Positions 9,144 to 18,116 of a stretch of DNA of 64,000 bases are shown here, one piece after another. The DNA is from Ruminococcus sp. FC2018. GTDB lineage: Bacteria > Bacillota > Clostridia > Oscillospirales > Ruminococcaceae. Under the pieces are notes generated by a model. The model made no database searches, was not told the DNA's origin, and saw only the letters and a program-made list of their open reading frames with translations. The position numbers and the translations under genes were made by a program. The stretch covers positions 1 to 64,000 of the forward strand of contig NZ_JHXH01000008.1 of assembly GCF_000621805.1 (NCBI RefSeq), written 5' to 3'. Position 1 is the first letter of the stretch. Every line of letters starts with the position of its first letter.

Positions 9144-10905
9144 ACAGCTCACCGCAGCTCTGGAGTATCCTCTCGGGTTCTTTGAGCATTTCTCTTGCTT
9201 TGGCGATAGCGTTTCTTATTTGCGCATCATCAAGCTGACCTATCATTTCCTTTGTCTGGGTAAGGGCTTCTTTATTCATGCCTATCTGGTACTTGTAGAT
9301 GCCCTCCAGTCTTGAAAGTGCCTTTGTTTCAAGGTCCTGATACACGTCCTTGATGTCCTTGACGATATTGTTTCTTATATCGTCGTAGTTTTCAAGGGCG
9401 ATATCAATGATATCGGTCTGCTTTTTCTTTTTAAGGATAAGGCTGAAGGAGCTCATGGCTGCCGGCGGGAATGTTTCGCTGGTACCAAAGAGCTTAACGC
9501 CCATGACACGCCTTGTCACATTCTTATTAACAGACATCATCAATCTTTCCACGGAGGGTGCTTTGGAGGTATCGTTATACTCCTCTATACCCAGGGATTT
9601 TGAAAGGTCATGGCTTATTTTTTCAACCAGCTCGGTTATCATATCACGGTGGTGCTCGATACAGGTCCTGTACGCTTCGCCCACTTTTTCCATAAGATAT
9701 GGATAGAAGAACTTTTCAATGTCCTCGGCACTGTACTTTTCCACTCCGTTTGCATCCTTGCTGCGGCAGGCAAGGATATTGGTACGCAGCTTTGCAAAAA
9801 ACTCATACATCCACTTTTCAGCCTGCTGCTGCATTTCGATTATGGACAGATGCAGCTGGGGCTTTTTAGCTTCAAGGGCTGCTTCAAGCTGCTGTCCTTT
9901 GGACTCGATATCGCTTACCTTTTCGGCAAGCTTCTGCTGGTCAAGCTCTGCCATTTCGCTTATAAGGTCCAGCTTGGTCTTTGTTTCCTCCCACATCTGG
10001 GAGAGCATGGTGAGCACTCTCTGGGAGCGGATAACGTCCTTTTGCATAAGTATATCACGCTTCAAGGAAAGCTCAAACTGCAGGAACTGGGTCTCGTACA
10101 AGTCACGGAAGCCCTTGTTTTCAGGTCTTTCATGTCCCATTCTCCTTGCGTACTCGTCCGCACCGCTTATTCCGTACACTACGGCATTGGGGACGATACG
10201 ACCGGCGATGTTCTTGAATCTTCGCAATATTCTTTGTGCATCGGACCTTGTTTCCAGGGCATCAAGCATATTCACAAGTATATACAGCACGCTGAACCTC
10301 TGGGGCTGGACATGGGATGCCAGGAAGGTCTGCTCGGTCTCGGAAAACGGGAGCAGGCATGAGGTGGCGTACATAATAGCGTCTGCGTTGACGATATAGT
10401 CCCTTACCTCCTTATCCAGGCTTTCAAGGTCGGACAGTCCCGGGGTATCAACGATCTTTATCTCGCTGAGTATGGGGGAATTGTCCTTTATCTGGATATA
10501 GGAGATCTTTGAGGGAAACATCTTCATACGCTGCTCAAGCTTTTCACGCTTGATATCATCAATGGTCAGCGGCACCCTCCTTCCGTTTTCAAGAAAAGCC
10601 TGCACGGTACGGAAGTTACCGAAGGTTATCTCATTTATGGTATAAGTTTCCGGGGTGGCATTGGTAGGGGTAAGATCCTTGCCAAGGATGGCATTGATGA
10701 TTGTACTTTTTCCCCTTTTGAACTCGCCCAGGATAACAAGGGTAAACGGCTCGTCCATTTTCTTGCCGATAAGTGTATCCCACTCCTTTAGCTCGCTGAC
10801 AAACTCACCGCCCAGAACGCCGGATATCTGCGGGTCGTCAAGCACTGCATTAAGGCTTTTTCTGACCTGGGCTATTTCAACGGAAGCATTGTTTTCATCT
10901 ATCAT
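9142..10905 (-). CDS. Dynamin-like GTPase (second of pair)
   Basis: A 587-residue bacterial dynamin-like protein, predicted to bind membrane and use GTP for remodelling. The GTPase domain has G1 GEFKRGKST (P-loop), G3 DTPGL and a G4-like NMLD in place of the classic TKxD. The rest is long helical, coiled-coil sequence as in BDLP/DynA stalks; no strong transmembrane helix is visible, unlike its upstream partner. ATG 10905 is chosen because GGAGGG lies 8 nt upstream, and its ATGA overlaps the stop of the preceding gene, showing translational coupling. It is the third gene of an operon with the M48-like protein and the longer dynamin. Confidence 0.88.
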   Translation of the reverse strand: MIDENNASVEIAQVRKSLNAVLDDPQISGVLGGEFVSELKEWDTLIGKKMDEPFTLVILGEFKRGKSTIINAILGKDLTPTNATPETYTINEITFGNFRTVQAFLENGRRVPLTIDDIKREKLEQRMKMFPSKISYIQIKDNSPILSEIKIVDTPGLSDLESLDKEVRDYIVNADAIMYATSCLLPFSETEQTFLASHVQPQRFSVLYILVNMLDALETRSDAQRILRRFKNIAGRIVPNAVVYGISGADEYARRMGHERPENKGFRDLYETQFLQFELSLKRDILMQKDVIRSQRVLTMLSQMWEETKTKLDLISEMAELDQQKLAEKVSDIESKGQQLEAALEAKKPQLHLSIIEMQQQAEKWMYEFFAKLRTNILACRSKDANGVEKYSAEDIEKFFYPYLMEKVGEAYRTCIEHHRDMITELVEKISHDLSKSLGIEEYNDTSKAPSVERLMMSVNKNVTRRVMGVKLFGTSETFPPAAMSSFSLILKKKKQTDIIDIALENYDDIRNNIVKDIKDVYQDLETKALSRLEGIYKYQIGMNKEALTQTKEMIGQLDDAQIRNAIAKAREMLKEPERILQSCGEL

Positions 10906-11882
10906 AATCCATGCCCTCCGTTTCCGACTATTATTGATGTGCGCACATCGCACATCTGGACAGGCTGTATTTTCTGCTCCTTGCCGTCTATATCCTTGCG
11001 CCAGTCATAAAGTGTGGCACAATAAAGAAACTCATTTGCGGCAAGAAACGCCTTTTCAAGCTCTGTAAGAGATGAATCAACGGCAAGGTTCCTGGAATCG
11101 GTAACATGGAGCTTCTCGGTCATTTCAGCAAGTCCCTTATTGAAGCTCTCCTGCTTTCTGCCGTAAAAATCCATAAATCCTCTTTCATAAAGCCCGGTTA
11201 TTATCTCAAGAAATCTTCCCGGCTTATCAAGGCATATCATTCCTGCTCTCAGGGCAGTCTGCTCGCCGAATTTTATCCAGCCGGACAGTGCCGAGTAGAG
11301 CTGACTGCTGACGGGAGAGGGATAATTCCTTGAAACGGGCTTATAACAATCCTTATTCACATTAAGATAGGTATAAGCCATATTGAACTGGCAATGACCG
11401 TTCTGGAGCCTTCCGCATTCGCAGCCCACAAGGAGCATCAGCTCATCATAGGTACACATCTGGGTAAGCTTTTTGGTCATTACTATACATGGGTCGATAA
11501 GGTCGCTGGATATGGAATAGATAAGCTCCTTATCGATATCCTCACGGATAAGTGCTATGGGCACAACAAGCTCCAGCCTTTCGCTGCACTTTCTGACTAC
11601 ATCGTAAATATCAGGATATTTCAGCGGTCCCACCTGGTCGCATTTCATGAAAAGGTGTTTTGCCTCTGCGGATATATCCTGTGTATTTACGGCTTTGAAC
11701 AGCTTTGAAGCACCGCCGAGCCCCAGTAATTTTTGTCTGACCGCATGATCCGACTCATAGGCATAGTCAAGGTTTCCGTCAATGGTATGGCCCTGGTATG
11801 AGCGGGTATAGGCTGTCAGATAATCGCCGAAATCCGTATTGATCGCCAACAGCGGATTTACTGCTGTGGAAACTTCGTTCAT
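10902..11882 (-). CDS. M48-like protein with degenerate zinc site
   Basis: A 326-residue protein sandwiched between two dynamin-like genes. The central segment ELMLLVGCECGRLQNGH lines up with the M48 peptidase core (ELxxVxGHExGHxxNGH), but the HExxH zinc motif reads CECGR, losing both His ligands and keeping the Glu. Further on, FGEQTALRAGMICL matches the M48 third-ligand helix (ExxADRAG), with Asp changed to Leu. So the fold is probably M48 without zinc catalysis; this is my motif reading, not a search result. There is no transmembrane helix. The second of two adjacent ATGs has the better spacing (7 nt) from GGAGG. It overlaps the next gene by 4 nt. Confidence 0.7.
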   Translation of the reverse strand: MNEVSTAVNPLLAINTDFGDYLTAYTRSYQGHTIDGNLDYAYESDHAVRQKLLGLGGASKLFKAVNTQDISAEAKHLFMKCDQVGPLKYPDIYDVVRKCSERLELVVPIALIREDIDKELIYSISSDLIDPCIVMTKKLTQMCTYDELMLLVGCECGRLQNGHCQFNMAYTYLNVNKDCYKPVSRNYPSPVSSQLYSALSGWIKFGEQTALRAGMICLDKPGRFLEIITGLYERGFMDFYGRKQESFNKGLAEMTEKLHVTDSRNLAVDSSLTELEKAFLAANEFLYCATLYDWRKDIDGKEQKIQPVQMCDVRTSIIVGNGGHGL

Positions 11883-11931
11883 CATCTGTCCTCCATGATC
11901 CTGAATTTATCCGACTGCTCAGACGGCTGCT

Positions 11932-13983
11932 TTAGGCGTCCATCTGCTCGGAAAGAACCTTTCTGACTGCGTATGCGTCCTGAACGATCCTGCTGGCGTT
12001 CTCGGCAACGTTATGCAGTCTTTCCATTTCCTTCTGGGAAACGCTGCTCTTTTGCATTTTAAGGTCATTGAGGTTATCAAGTGTTTCCTGTGTGTCGCTG
12101 AGGATTATCTCGGTCTCCTCCTCGATCTTCTTTTTCAGTCCTTCAAAGGACGAGAATACCTGACGACGAACGGTCTCGGTAAAGTCGTTGTTCAGCTTCA
12201 TCTCATGGAACTGCTTTTTGACCTGGGTCTTGAAGTTGGATTTATACTTATCAATTCTTTCCTTTACAAGTATCTTATCCACTGCAAAGTTGGAGGTAAA
12301 GGTACCTGCTATACCTGCAACTGCCATAAGGAACAGTGTTACAGGCAATGTAGCGGCGATCCCGAAGAAGCCGGCAAATACCATTGTTGCGTAATATGTA
12401 GCATAGAAGCCTGTAAGTCCTGTTGCTCCGCCCAGCAGCGCACCCTTCATGCCGGACTCCCTGAAGCCCAGGAACATACCGCCCACGCCGTAGGAGCCGA
12501 TGGCAACGCCGATTATCTTATCCATTATGCCGCCGTTCTGGCTGACACGGTTGGAGATAGTGAACATGGACTGGATCTTGGCAACGCTCTCAAAGAATGC
12601 GTCTTCAAATTCCTGGAGTCTCTCTGCCTCACCGCTGACAGCTACATTGATCTGGTTCTGGATCTGCTCACAGATTATCTGCGCTCTCACTTCGATGCTT
12701 TCTCTTATCTTTTCGGTAAGCTTTGCGGATACTATCTTCAGCTGGTCCTTCTTGAAGTCGTCAGAGGACATCTGGAAGTTGTCGATAACCTCCATGGCTG
12801 CTTCCTCTATCTTATCCCAATAGCTGTCAAGTATGGGCTGCAGGCTTGCAAACACCTGGTTTGCGGAGTCATTTATCTTTACAAACTCTGCTCTCTTTTT
12901 ATTTCTGATCTCCTCGATCTCCTTTATCGCAGCGTCATACTTTTCCATGAACTCGTCGTTTGCCATCATCAAAGCATTTTCCTGCATTACCACGTTACGG
13001 AGTATCTCGGTACCGGAATTTGTGATCTTGTTGGTGATTATCTGGAGGGATATAACACCACGTTCCTTTGTCAGCATACTTTCAAGGGCATTTTCAAACT
13101 CGGGGAAATTACTCTCGTCAAGCAGCTGCTGATCCCCGGTGGTCTTTGCCACAAGGGCTTTCTTTGCGTACACGCCGATAACTCTCGGTGTGCCGATCTT
13201 TCTCTTATACACGGCGAACTCACGGGAATCCTCACCCATGACCTTTTTCGCCTTTTCCATTACGTACTTTCCGATCCTGGAGCGGACGGTCTCAACTATC
13301 TTGTTCTCATCCTCCTGGGAGAATGTTCCGAAGCAGTTGACAACAAAGATGATCCTTCCCACGTCGGAGGTCATCATTTTCTTTTCAAGAAACTCCTTTT
13401 CAAACTGTGAGAAAGGAGAGTTTGCGCTTATCACAAATACCGCAGCGTCTATCTTTGGCAATATGGACAGGGTAACGCTGGTCATCTGTTCGTCGTCGTT
13501 AAGACCCGGAGTATCTATGATATCCACATTCTTCTTACAGAACTCGGTATCGTAATACACAGTGGCTTCCTTGACAGTTTCGGCTCTTTCCTCGGATTCG
13601 ATAGTCAGCTTTGTGACATAGTCCTCCAGTCTGCCGATATCCACCCTTTCGCTGCTGCCGTTTTTATATTCCACCTGTACATAAGGCTCGGTGGAATAGG
13701 TCACTCTGTTAAGAGTTGCCGTTGCAGGCAGCACGTCCGCAGGGAGCACTTCCTGTCCCAGCATGGCGTTGATAAGTGTGGATTTGCCTCGTTTGAACTC
13801 GCCCACGATAGCGACCTCAAAGTGCTCGTCCTTGGTCTTGGCGATAGTTTCCTCCAAAGATTTCGCCGTGTTGACAAGATTGATCTCGTCACTGAGTTTC
13901 AGAAGCTCCTCCAGATCGGCGGTAAGACCCTCCATAGTGCTTTTATACGCCGAATAGCTTCCATAATCAATCTGTTTTTCCAT
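11932..13983 (-). CDS. Dynamin-like GTPase with membrane hairpin (first of pair)
   Basis: A 683-residue bacterial dynamin-like protein. GTPase motifs: G1 GEFKRGKSTLINAMLG, a G2 threonine region (LPATATLNRVTY), G3 DTPGLND, and a G4-like VVNCFG. Two hydrophobic, glycine-rich segments about three-quarters along (VAIGSYGVGGMFLGF, and the stretch ending LPVTLFLMAVAGIAG) would anchor the stalk tip in membrane, as the paddle does in BDLP. Long coiled coils flank them. ATG 13983 follows AGGAGG by 7 nt. It leads the three-gene operon, 47 nt before the M48-like gene. Paired dynamins act together in other bacteria (DynA/DynB, LeoABC), so a heteromer is plausible. Confidence 0.9.
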   Translation of the reverse strand: MEKQIDYGSYSAYKSTMEGLTADLEELLKLSDEINLVNTAKSLEETIAKTKDEHFEVAIVGEFKRGKSTLINAMLGQEVLPADVLPATATLNRVTYSTEPYVQVEYKNGSSERVDIGRLEDYVTKLTIESEERAETVKEATVYYDTEFCKKNVDIIDTPGLNDDEQMTSVTLSILPKIDAAVFVISANSPFSQFEKEFLEKKMMTSDVGRIIFVVNCFGTFSQEDENKIVETVRSRIGKYVMEKAKKVMGEDSREFAVYKRKIGTPRVIGVYAKKALVAKTTGDQQLLDESNFPEFENALESMLTKERGVISLQIITNKITNSGTEILRNVVMQENALMMANDEFMEKYDAAIKEIEEIRNKKRAEFVKINDSANQVFASLQPILDSYWDKIEEAAMEVIDNFQMSSDDFKKDQLKIVSAKLTEKIRESIEVRAQIICEQIQNQINVAVSGEAERLQEFEDAFFESVAKIQSMFTISNRVSQNGGIMDKIIGVAIGSYGVGGMFLGFRESGMKGALLGGATGLTGFYATYYATMVFAGFFGIAATLPVTLFLMAVAGIAGTFTSNFAVDKILVKERIDKYKSNFKTQVKKQFHEMKLNNDFTETVRRQVFSSFEGLKKKIEEETEIILSDTQETLDNLNDLKMQKSSVSQKEMERLHNVAENASRIVQDAYAVRKVLSEQMDA

Positions 13984-14122
13984 CACAAACCTCCTGTTCC
14001 GATCGATCGGATCATTATGATCTACAGCCGTCATGCGGCAATTTTACGTAACACTGAAATTGTTTCAAAAGCAGCAATGTTCTCACCCGGTTGCAAAAAA
14101 CTAAACAAAATAGTCACAAACA

Positions 14123-14176
14123 GGTAATTATATTACCACATAGTAAATTATAGCACACCTTTTTACCCATCGTCAA
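14123..14176 (-). promoter_or_regulatory. Dynamin operon promoter with palindromic operator
   Basis: Minus strand -35 TTGACG (14171-14176), 18-nt spacer, -10 TATAAT (14147-14152). A perfect palindrome GGTAAT-TAT-ATTACC (14123-14137) lies just downstream of the predicted start, where a repressor would block transcription. Between 14138 and 14146 is only the start site. Farther right, 14177-14322 contains two short plus-strand hairpins (14276-14299 and 14300-14318) but no gene. Confidence 0.7.
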
Positions 14177-14322
14177 GCAATAATAAATCTGTGAATTTAA
14201 AATTACCCTTTTGTACAAATCCCGGACCAATAATTATACATTTTGCACACATTTTTTCTTCAATTTAACAAAAAGAGGTACATAACGCTATGCACCTCAC
14301 ACAAGATATTGTGTTTTTGTTG

Positions 14323-14382
14323 AAAAAAGCAGCCTCCTGTCCGCCCGGATTTCTGCGGGGAAACAAGAGGCATAAAATTCTG
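14323..14382 (-). terminator. radC terminator
   Basis: On the minus strand GCAGAATTTTATGCCTCTTG pairs across a GC-rich loop with CAGGAGGCTGC and is followed by TTTTTTC. Confidence 0.75.
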
Positions 14383-14408
14383 CTGCGCTCACATGGCAAA
14401 TGCCACAC

Positions 14409-15113
14409 TCAGCACTCGGTATCGTAAATAAATCCGCAGGCTCTCATACTTGAAACGCTGTTTCTTCCCACTACAAAATGGTCAAGCACGTTGATGCCGA
14501 ATGGTGAAAAATACTGCATTATTTTCCTGGTAAGAATAATATCGTCCTGGGAGGGCTTTGAATTGCCGCCGGGGTGATTATGCACAAGTATTATATTCTC
14601 CTCGGCACTGTTGAACACGGCTTTTGCCAGCTCACGCAGGTCGGGATACACAACGCTCTCCCCTCCCACGGTGACCTGTTCAACGGTGCTTATACGCATA
14701 TTTGAGCTTACGGTCATCACCACAAATCGCTCTGTCATTTCTCCTGCGAACATGGCTTTAAGGTATTCGCTTAGTCTTGATGTATCACGCACGTCGATAT
14801 GCAAAAACTCCTGCTTATTGAGATACTTTGCCACGGAGCTGAGCATTTTCAGCATAACGGCGCTGTTTTGTCCCATATCGCTTACCTTTGCCAGTTTTTC
14901 CACGGGAGCGTTTACAACTGCGCTCACGGAGCCGAAGGTATCAAGCAGGCGGTGAGCCATAGCGTTTGTATCGCCACGGGGGAAGATAAAAAACAGCATA
15001 AGCTCCAATATCTCGTGCTCGGCAAAGCCTTCAAGATCCGGGTCTTTAAGGAACCTGCCACGCATTCTTTCCCTATGTCCCGAGTGGATGCTTTTAGTTT
15101 TATCCTCAGCCAT
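14409..15113 (-). CDS. radC: RadC / JAMM-domain protein
   Basis: A 234-residue RadC family protein. The N-terminal helix-hairpin-helix region (about 1-105, starting with HRERMRGRF) is followed by an MPN/JAMM domain. The metal-binding motif is intact: a Glu-containing strand earlier, then VHNHPGG and SQDD (H-x-H...S...D). RadC was once linked to DNA repair, but its true role is unresolved and JAMM chemistry suggests a metal-dependent hydrolase. It is transcribed with typA upstream on the same strand, although typA has its own terminator, and it has its own terminator downstream. Confidence 0.93.
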   Translation of the reverse strand: MAEDKTKSIHSGHRERMRGRFLKDPDLEGFAEHEILELMLFFIFPRGDTNAMAHRLLDTFGSVSAVVNAPVEKLAKVSDMGQNSAVMLKMLSSVAKYLNKQEFLHIDVRDTSRLSEYLKAMFAGEMTERFVVMTVSSNMRISTVEQVTVGGESVVYPDLRELAKAVFNSAEENIILVHNHPGGNSKPSQDDIILTRKIMQYFSPFGINVLDHFVVGRNSVSSMRACGFIYDTEC

Positions 15114-15201
15114 TTTTTCCGCCTCCCATGCTTTGAACTCTGCTTAAAGCAATTATAGTACACACTATCCCATATGTCAACAGCATAGGCTGTTACATTA
15201 C

Positions 15202-15233
15202 AAAAAAACCGGGAAGCGTAACACTTTCCCGGT
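15202..15233 (-). terminator. typA terminator
   Basis: On the minus strand ACCGGGAAAG...CTTCCCGGT followed by seven T. Confidence 0.93.
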
Positions 15234-15243
15234 CGTTGTTATG

Positions 15244-17067
15244 TCAGGCATTTATCTTTGCTCTGTCCTTTGCTCTCTGGGTATTGCTCAGGGTCTTTTT
15301 CCTTATACGGATATTCTTAGGTGTTACCTCAAGAAGCTCGTCCTCGGCAAGGAACTCAAGGGAATCCTCAAGGCTGAGCACTCTTGGCGGAGTAAGCCTC
15401 AGTGCGTCGTCGGAACCGCTGGCTCTTGTATTGGTCAGGTGCTTTTTCTTGCACACATTTACGATAAGGTCTTCCTGTTTTGGGGATGAACCCACTATCA
15501 TGCCTTCATACACCTGTGTACCGGGGGTAATGAAAAGCTCTCCTCTTTCCTGTGCGTTATAAAGTCCGTAGGTAACAGCTTCGCCTGTTTCAAAAGCCAC
15601 CAGTGAGCCTGTAGGTCTCTTGGGGATATCACCCTTATACGGCTGGTAGCTGTCAAACACAGAGCTCATTATGCCCTCGCCTTTTGTATCGGTGAGAAAC
15701 TCACTCTTATAGCCGAACAGTCCTCTTGCGGGAATAAGAAATCTGAGCTTCATACGGCTTCCAACAGGAGACATTTCCTGAAGCTCGCCTTTTCTTGCGC
15801 CTATCTTTTCCATTACCGGTCCCACGCAGTTCTCGGGTACGTCGATAACAAGGCTTTCGATAGGCTCGTTAAGCTTTCCGTCTATCTCCTTGAACAGCAC
15901 TCTCGGTGTGGAGACGCCAAGCTCATAGCCCTCACGGCGCATATTCTCGATAAGGATAGAAAGGTGCATCTCACCTCTGCCTGCGACCTTAAAGGAGTCG
16001 GCGGAATCGGTCTCGGAGACTCTGAGGGAAACGTCCTTCAGAAGCTCTTTGAAGAGTCTGTCACGGATATGTCTTGTGGTAACGTACTTGCCTTCTCTGC
16101 CTGCAAACGGCGAGTTGTTTACCGAGAAAGTCATTTCTACGGTTGGCTCTGAGATCTTAACAAACGGCACTGCTTCAAAATTGGAGCTGTCGCAGATGGT
16201 ATCACCGATGGTTATATTCTCGATACCGCTTATGCAGACGATATCTCCTGCTTTTGCGCTGTCGCAGGGAACTCTGTTGAGTCCCTCTATCTGGTACATG
16301 GTGACTATCTTGCCCTTATACTGGTTCTTGGTCTGGTGGTAATCACCGATGATGACCTCCTGACCGACTTTCATGGAGCCTCTTTCGATGCGTCCGATGG
16401 CTATTCTTCCCACATATTCATTATAATCTATTGAAGACACAAGGTACTGCATTGTGCCCTCAAGATCGGCCTCCGGTGCAGGGATATAGCTGAGTATCTC
16501 CTCAAACAGAGGTATCATATCCACGCCCTCGTCGTCGGGGTTCTTCTTTGCTGTACCGTCTCTGCCGGAGCAATAAAGGATAGGACTGTCAAGCTGTTCG
16601 TCGGTAGCATCAAGGTCCATAAGAAGCTCAAGCACCTCGTCCTCCACCTCGCCCAGCCTTGCATCGGGCTTATCTATCTTATTGATGACAACTATTACTC
16701 TGTGTCCCAGCTCAAGGGATTTCTGAAGCACGAATCTGGTCTGGGGCATAGGTCCCTCGGCGGCGTCCACCAGCAGGATAACGCCGTTCACCATTTTCAG
16801 AACACGCTCTACTTCGCCTCCGAAATCAGCGTGTCCCGGAGTGTCAATGACATTTATCTTTACGTCCTTATACTTGATAGAAGTATTCTTTGCAAGGATA
16901 GTTATTCCTCTTTCACGCTCGATGTCCCCGGAGTCCATGACCCTCTCTTCAACAGCCTGGTTCTCTCTGAAGGTTCCGCTCTGTCTGAGCATCTGGTCAA
17001 CCAGAGTTGTTTTTCCGTGGTCTACGTGGGCAATTATAGCTATATTTCTCAGATCTTCTCTAACCAT
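15244..17067 (-). CDS. typA: Translational GTPase TypA/BipA
   Basis: A 607-residue ribosome-associated GTPase of normal family length, related to EF-G. The G1 motif AHVDHGKTTL starts at about residue 11, followed by switch II DTPGHADFG and G4 NKIDKPDA. Domain II, EF-G-like domains III/V and the BipA-specific C-terminal domain follow (about 300 to the end). TypA binds the 70S ribosome and aids 50S assembly and stress or cold growth. ATG 17067 is used because GGGAGGAG precedes it by 6-7 nt; an in-frame upstream start lacks one. It lies between the tRNA cluster and radC on the same strand. Confidence 0.97.
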   Translation of the reverse strand: MVREDLRNIAIIAHVDHGKTTLVDQMLRQSGTFRENQAVEERVMDSGDIERERGITILAKNTSIKYKDVKINVIDTPGHADFGGEVERVLKMVNGVILLVDAAEGPMPQTRFVLQKSLELGHRVIVVINKIDKPDARLGEVEDEVLELLMDLDATDEQLDSPILYCSGRDGTAKKNPDDEGVDMIPLFEEILSYIPAPEADLEGTMQYLVSSIDYNEYVGRIAIGRIERGSMKVGQEVIIGDYHQTKNQYKGKIVTMYQIEGLNRVPCDSAKAGDIVCISGIENITIGDTICDSSNFEAVPFVKISEPTVEMTFSVNNSPFAGREGKYVTTRHIRDRLFKELLKDVSLRVSETDSADSFKVAGRGEMHLSILIENMRREGYELGVSTPRVLFKEIDGKLNEPIESLVIDVPENCVGPVMEKIGARKGELQEMSPVGSRMKLRFLIPARGLFGYKSEFLTDTKGEGIMSSVFDSYQPYKGDIPKRPTGSLVAFETGEAVTYGLYNAQERGELFITPGTQVYEGMIVGSSPKQEDLIVNVCKKKHLTNTRASGSDDALRLTPPRVLSLEDSLEFLAEDELLEVTPKNIRIRKKTLSNTQRAKDRAKINA

Positions 17068-17264
17068 TATGATCTCCTCCCGATACACATACACTCAAAA
17101 CTTACAACCGTCTGCATTTTACACAGTTATTTTCCTATCAGCGTATCATACATTTTATAAAGGCACATCATCTTCACTTTGCATTAACTCTTTTCAAACA
17201 CAATATTCAAATTATTTCCTTACAGAATTTATGCCCCACAGCATCAGCTATGGGGCATCTGGTG

Positions 17265-17350
17265 TGGTGGGAGAAGGTGGATTCGAACCACCGAAGCGTA
17301 AAAGCAACAGATTTACAGTCTGCCCCCTTTGGCCACTCGGGAATTCTCCC
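17265..17350 (-). tRNA. tRNA-Tyr (GUA anticodon)
   Basis: An 86-nt class II tRNA on the minus strand with acceptor GGGAGAA paired to TTCTCCC, anticodon loop CTGTAAA (GTA), a long variable arm, T arm GGTTCGAATCC and an encoded CCA end. It is the last of three tRNAs read from one promoter. Confidence 0.97.
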
Positions 17351-17378
17351 ATATTATCCGCCGCTAAGCGGAATCGAA

Positions 17379-17451
17379 AGCTGGTGGACGGACTTGAACC
17401 CCCGACCTGCTGATTACAAATCAGCTGCTCTACCAACTGAGCTACACCAGC
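17379..17451 (-). tRNA. tRNA-Thr (UGU anticodon)
   Basis: A 73-nt cloverleaf on the minus strand: acceptor GCTGGTG with CACCAGC, anticodon loop TTTGTAA (TGT), T arm GGGTTCAAGTCC. No CCA is encoded. It is the middle gene of the tRNA cluster. Confidence 0.96.
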
Positions 17452-17558
17452 TTATTCACCCGAATCGGTGACAAATCATATTTTAACACATCAGCGCCGA
17501 CTTGTCAACAAGATTTTTCAGGTTTTTTTCTTTTTTTACACAAATGTCAAAAAAGCAA

Positions 17559-17632
17559 TCGAGGCGACAGGACTTGAACCTGCGGCATCTTGGTCCCAAA
17601 CCAAGCACTCTACCAAACTGAGTTACGCCTCG
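17559..17632 (-). tRNA. tRNA-Pro (UGG anticodon)
   Basis: A 74-nt cloverleaf on the minus strand: acceptor CGAGGCG with CGCCTCG, anticodon loop TTTGGGA (TGG), T arm AGGTTCAAGTCC. It is first in the cluster, close to the promoter. Confidence 0.96.
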
Positions 17633-17703
17633 TTCACGTGAAAACAGCCTTGGCGGCTCTTTTTCTGCGCATTATCGCTGTCATTCGATAAGACAGCTTA
17701 TAT

Positions 17704-17732
17704 ATTATACAACGCATTATCAGTTTTGTCAA
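17704..17732 (-). promoter_or_regulatory. tRNA cluster promoter
   Basis: Minus strand perfect -35 TTGACA (17727-17732), 17-nt spacer, perfect -10 TATAAT (17704-17709), about 70 nt before tRNA-Pro. The gap 17733-17983 between this promoter and the next contains no gene I can support. Confidence 0.9.
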
Positions 17733-17983
17733 CACATTTTTCTCAATTTGTAACAAATCACAAAAAAATCCTAAGGCAAAAATGCCTATTAAGCTATATT
17801 TTACCACCTTTGCCGGTCGTTATATGATGCTCAAAAAGCATCTGCGGGACACATTTGGAAGCAGACCTTTCACGTACGCTGCACAGTTTTATCCCTGCTT
17901 CTGCAAAATTGGCGAAAAATGGGGGCTTTTGCGCCGCTTTTTGTGCATTTGTACAGTTTATAGTACTTGTTTTATAAAAGCAC

Positions 17984-18012
17984 TTGATTTTTGTCGAAAA
18001 ATGTGTTACTAT
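17984..18012 (+). promoter_or_regulatory. Promoter of the zinc-ribbon membrane protein
   Basis: -35 TTGATT (17984-17989), 17-nt spacer, -10 TACTAT (18007-18012), about 105 nt before the start codon. Confidence 0.65.
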
Positions 18013-18116
18013 ATATAGCGTGTAAATATATCTGCGATAACAATATAACCGGGGTGGGGACTATTCCCTGCACGACCGGCTAAATATCACATATCAAGGA
18101 AAAGGAGACGGTGATC

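Noticed and set aside
12013-13410. 465-codon open frame on plus
   Set aside because: Shadow of the dynamin-like gene; Cys/Leu/His-rich composition typical of antisense frames, with no ribosome-binding site.
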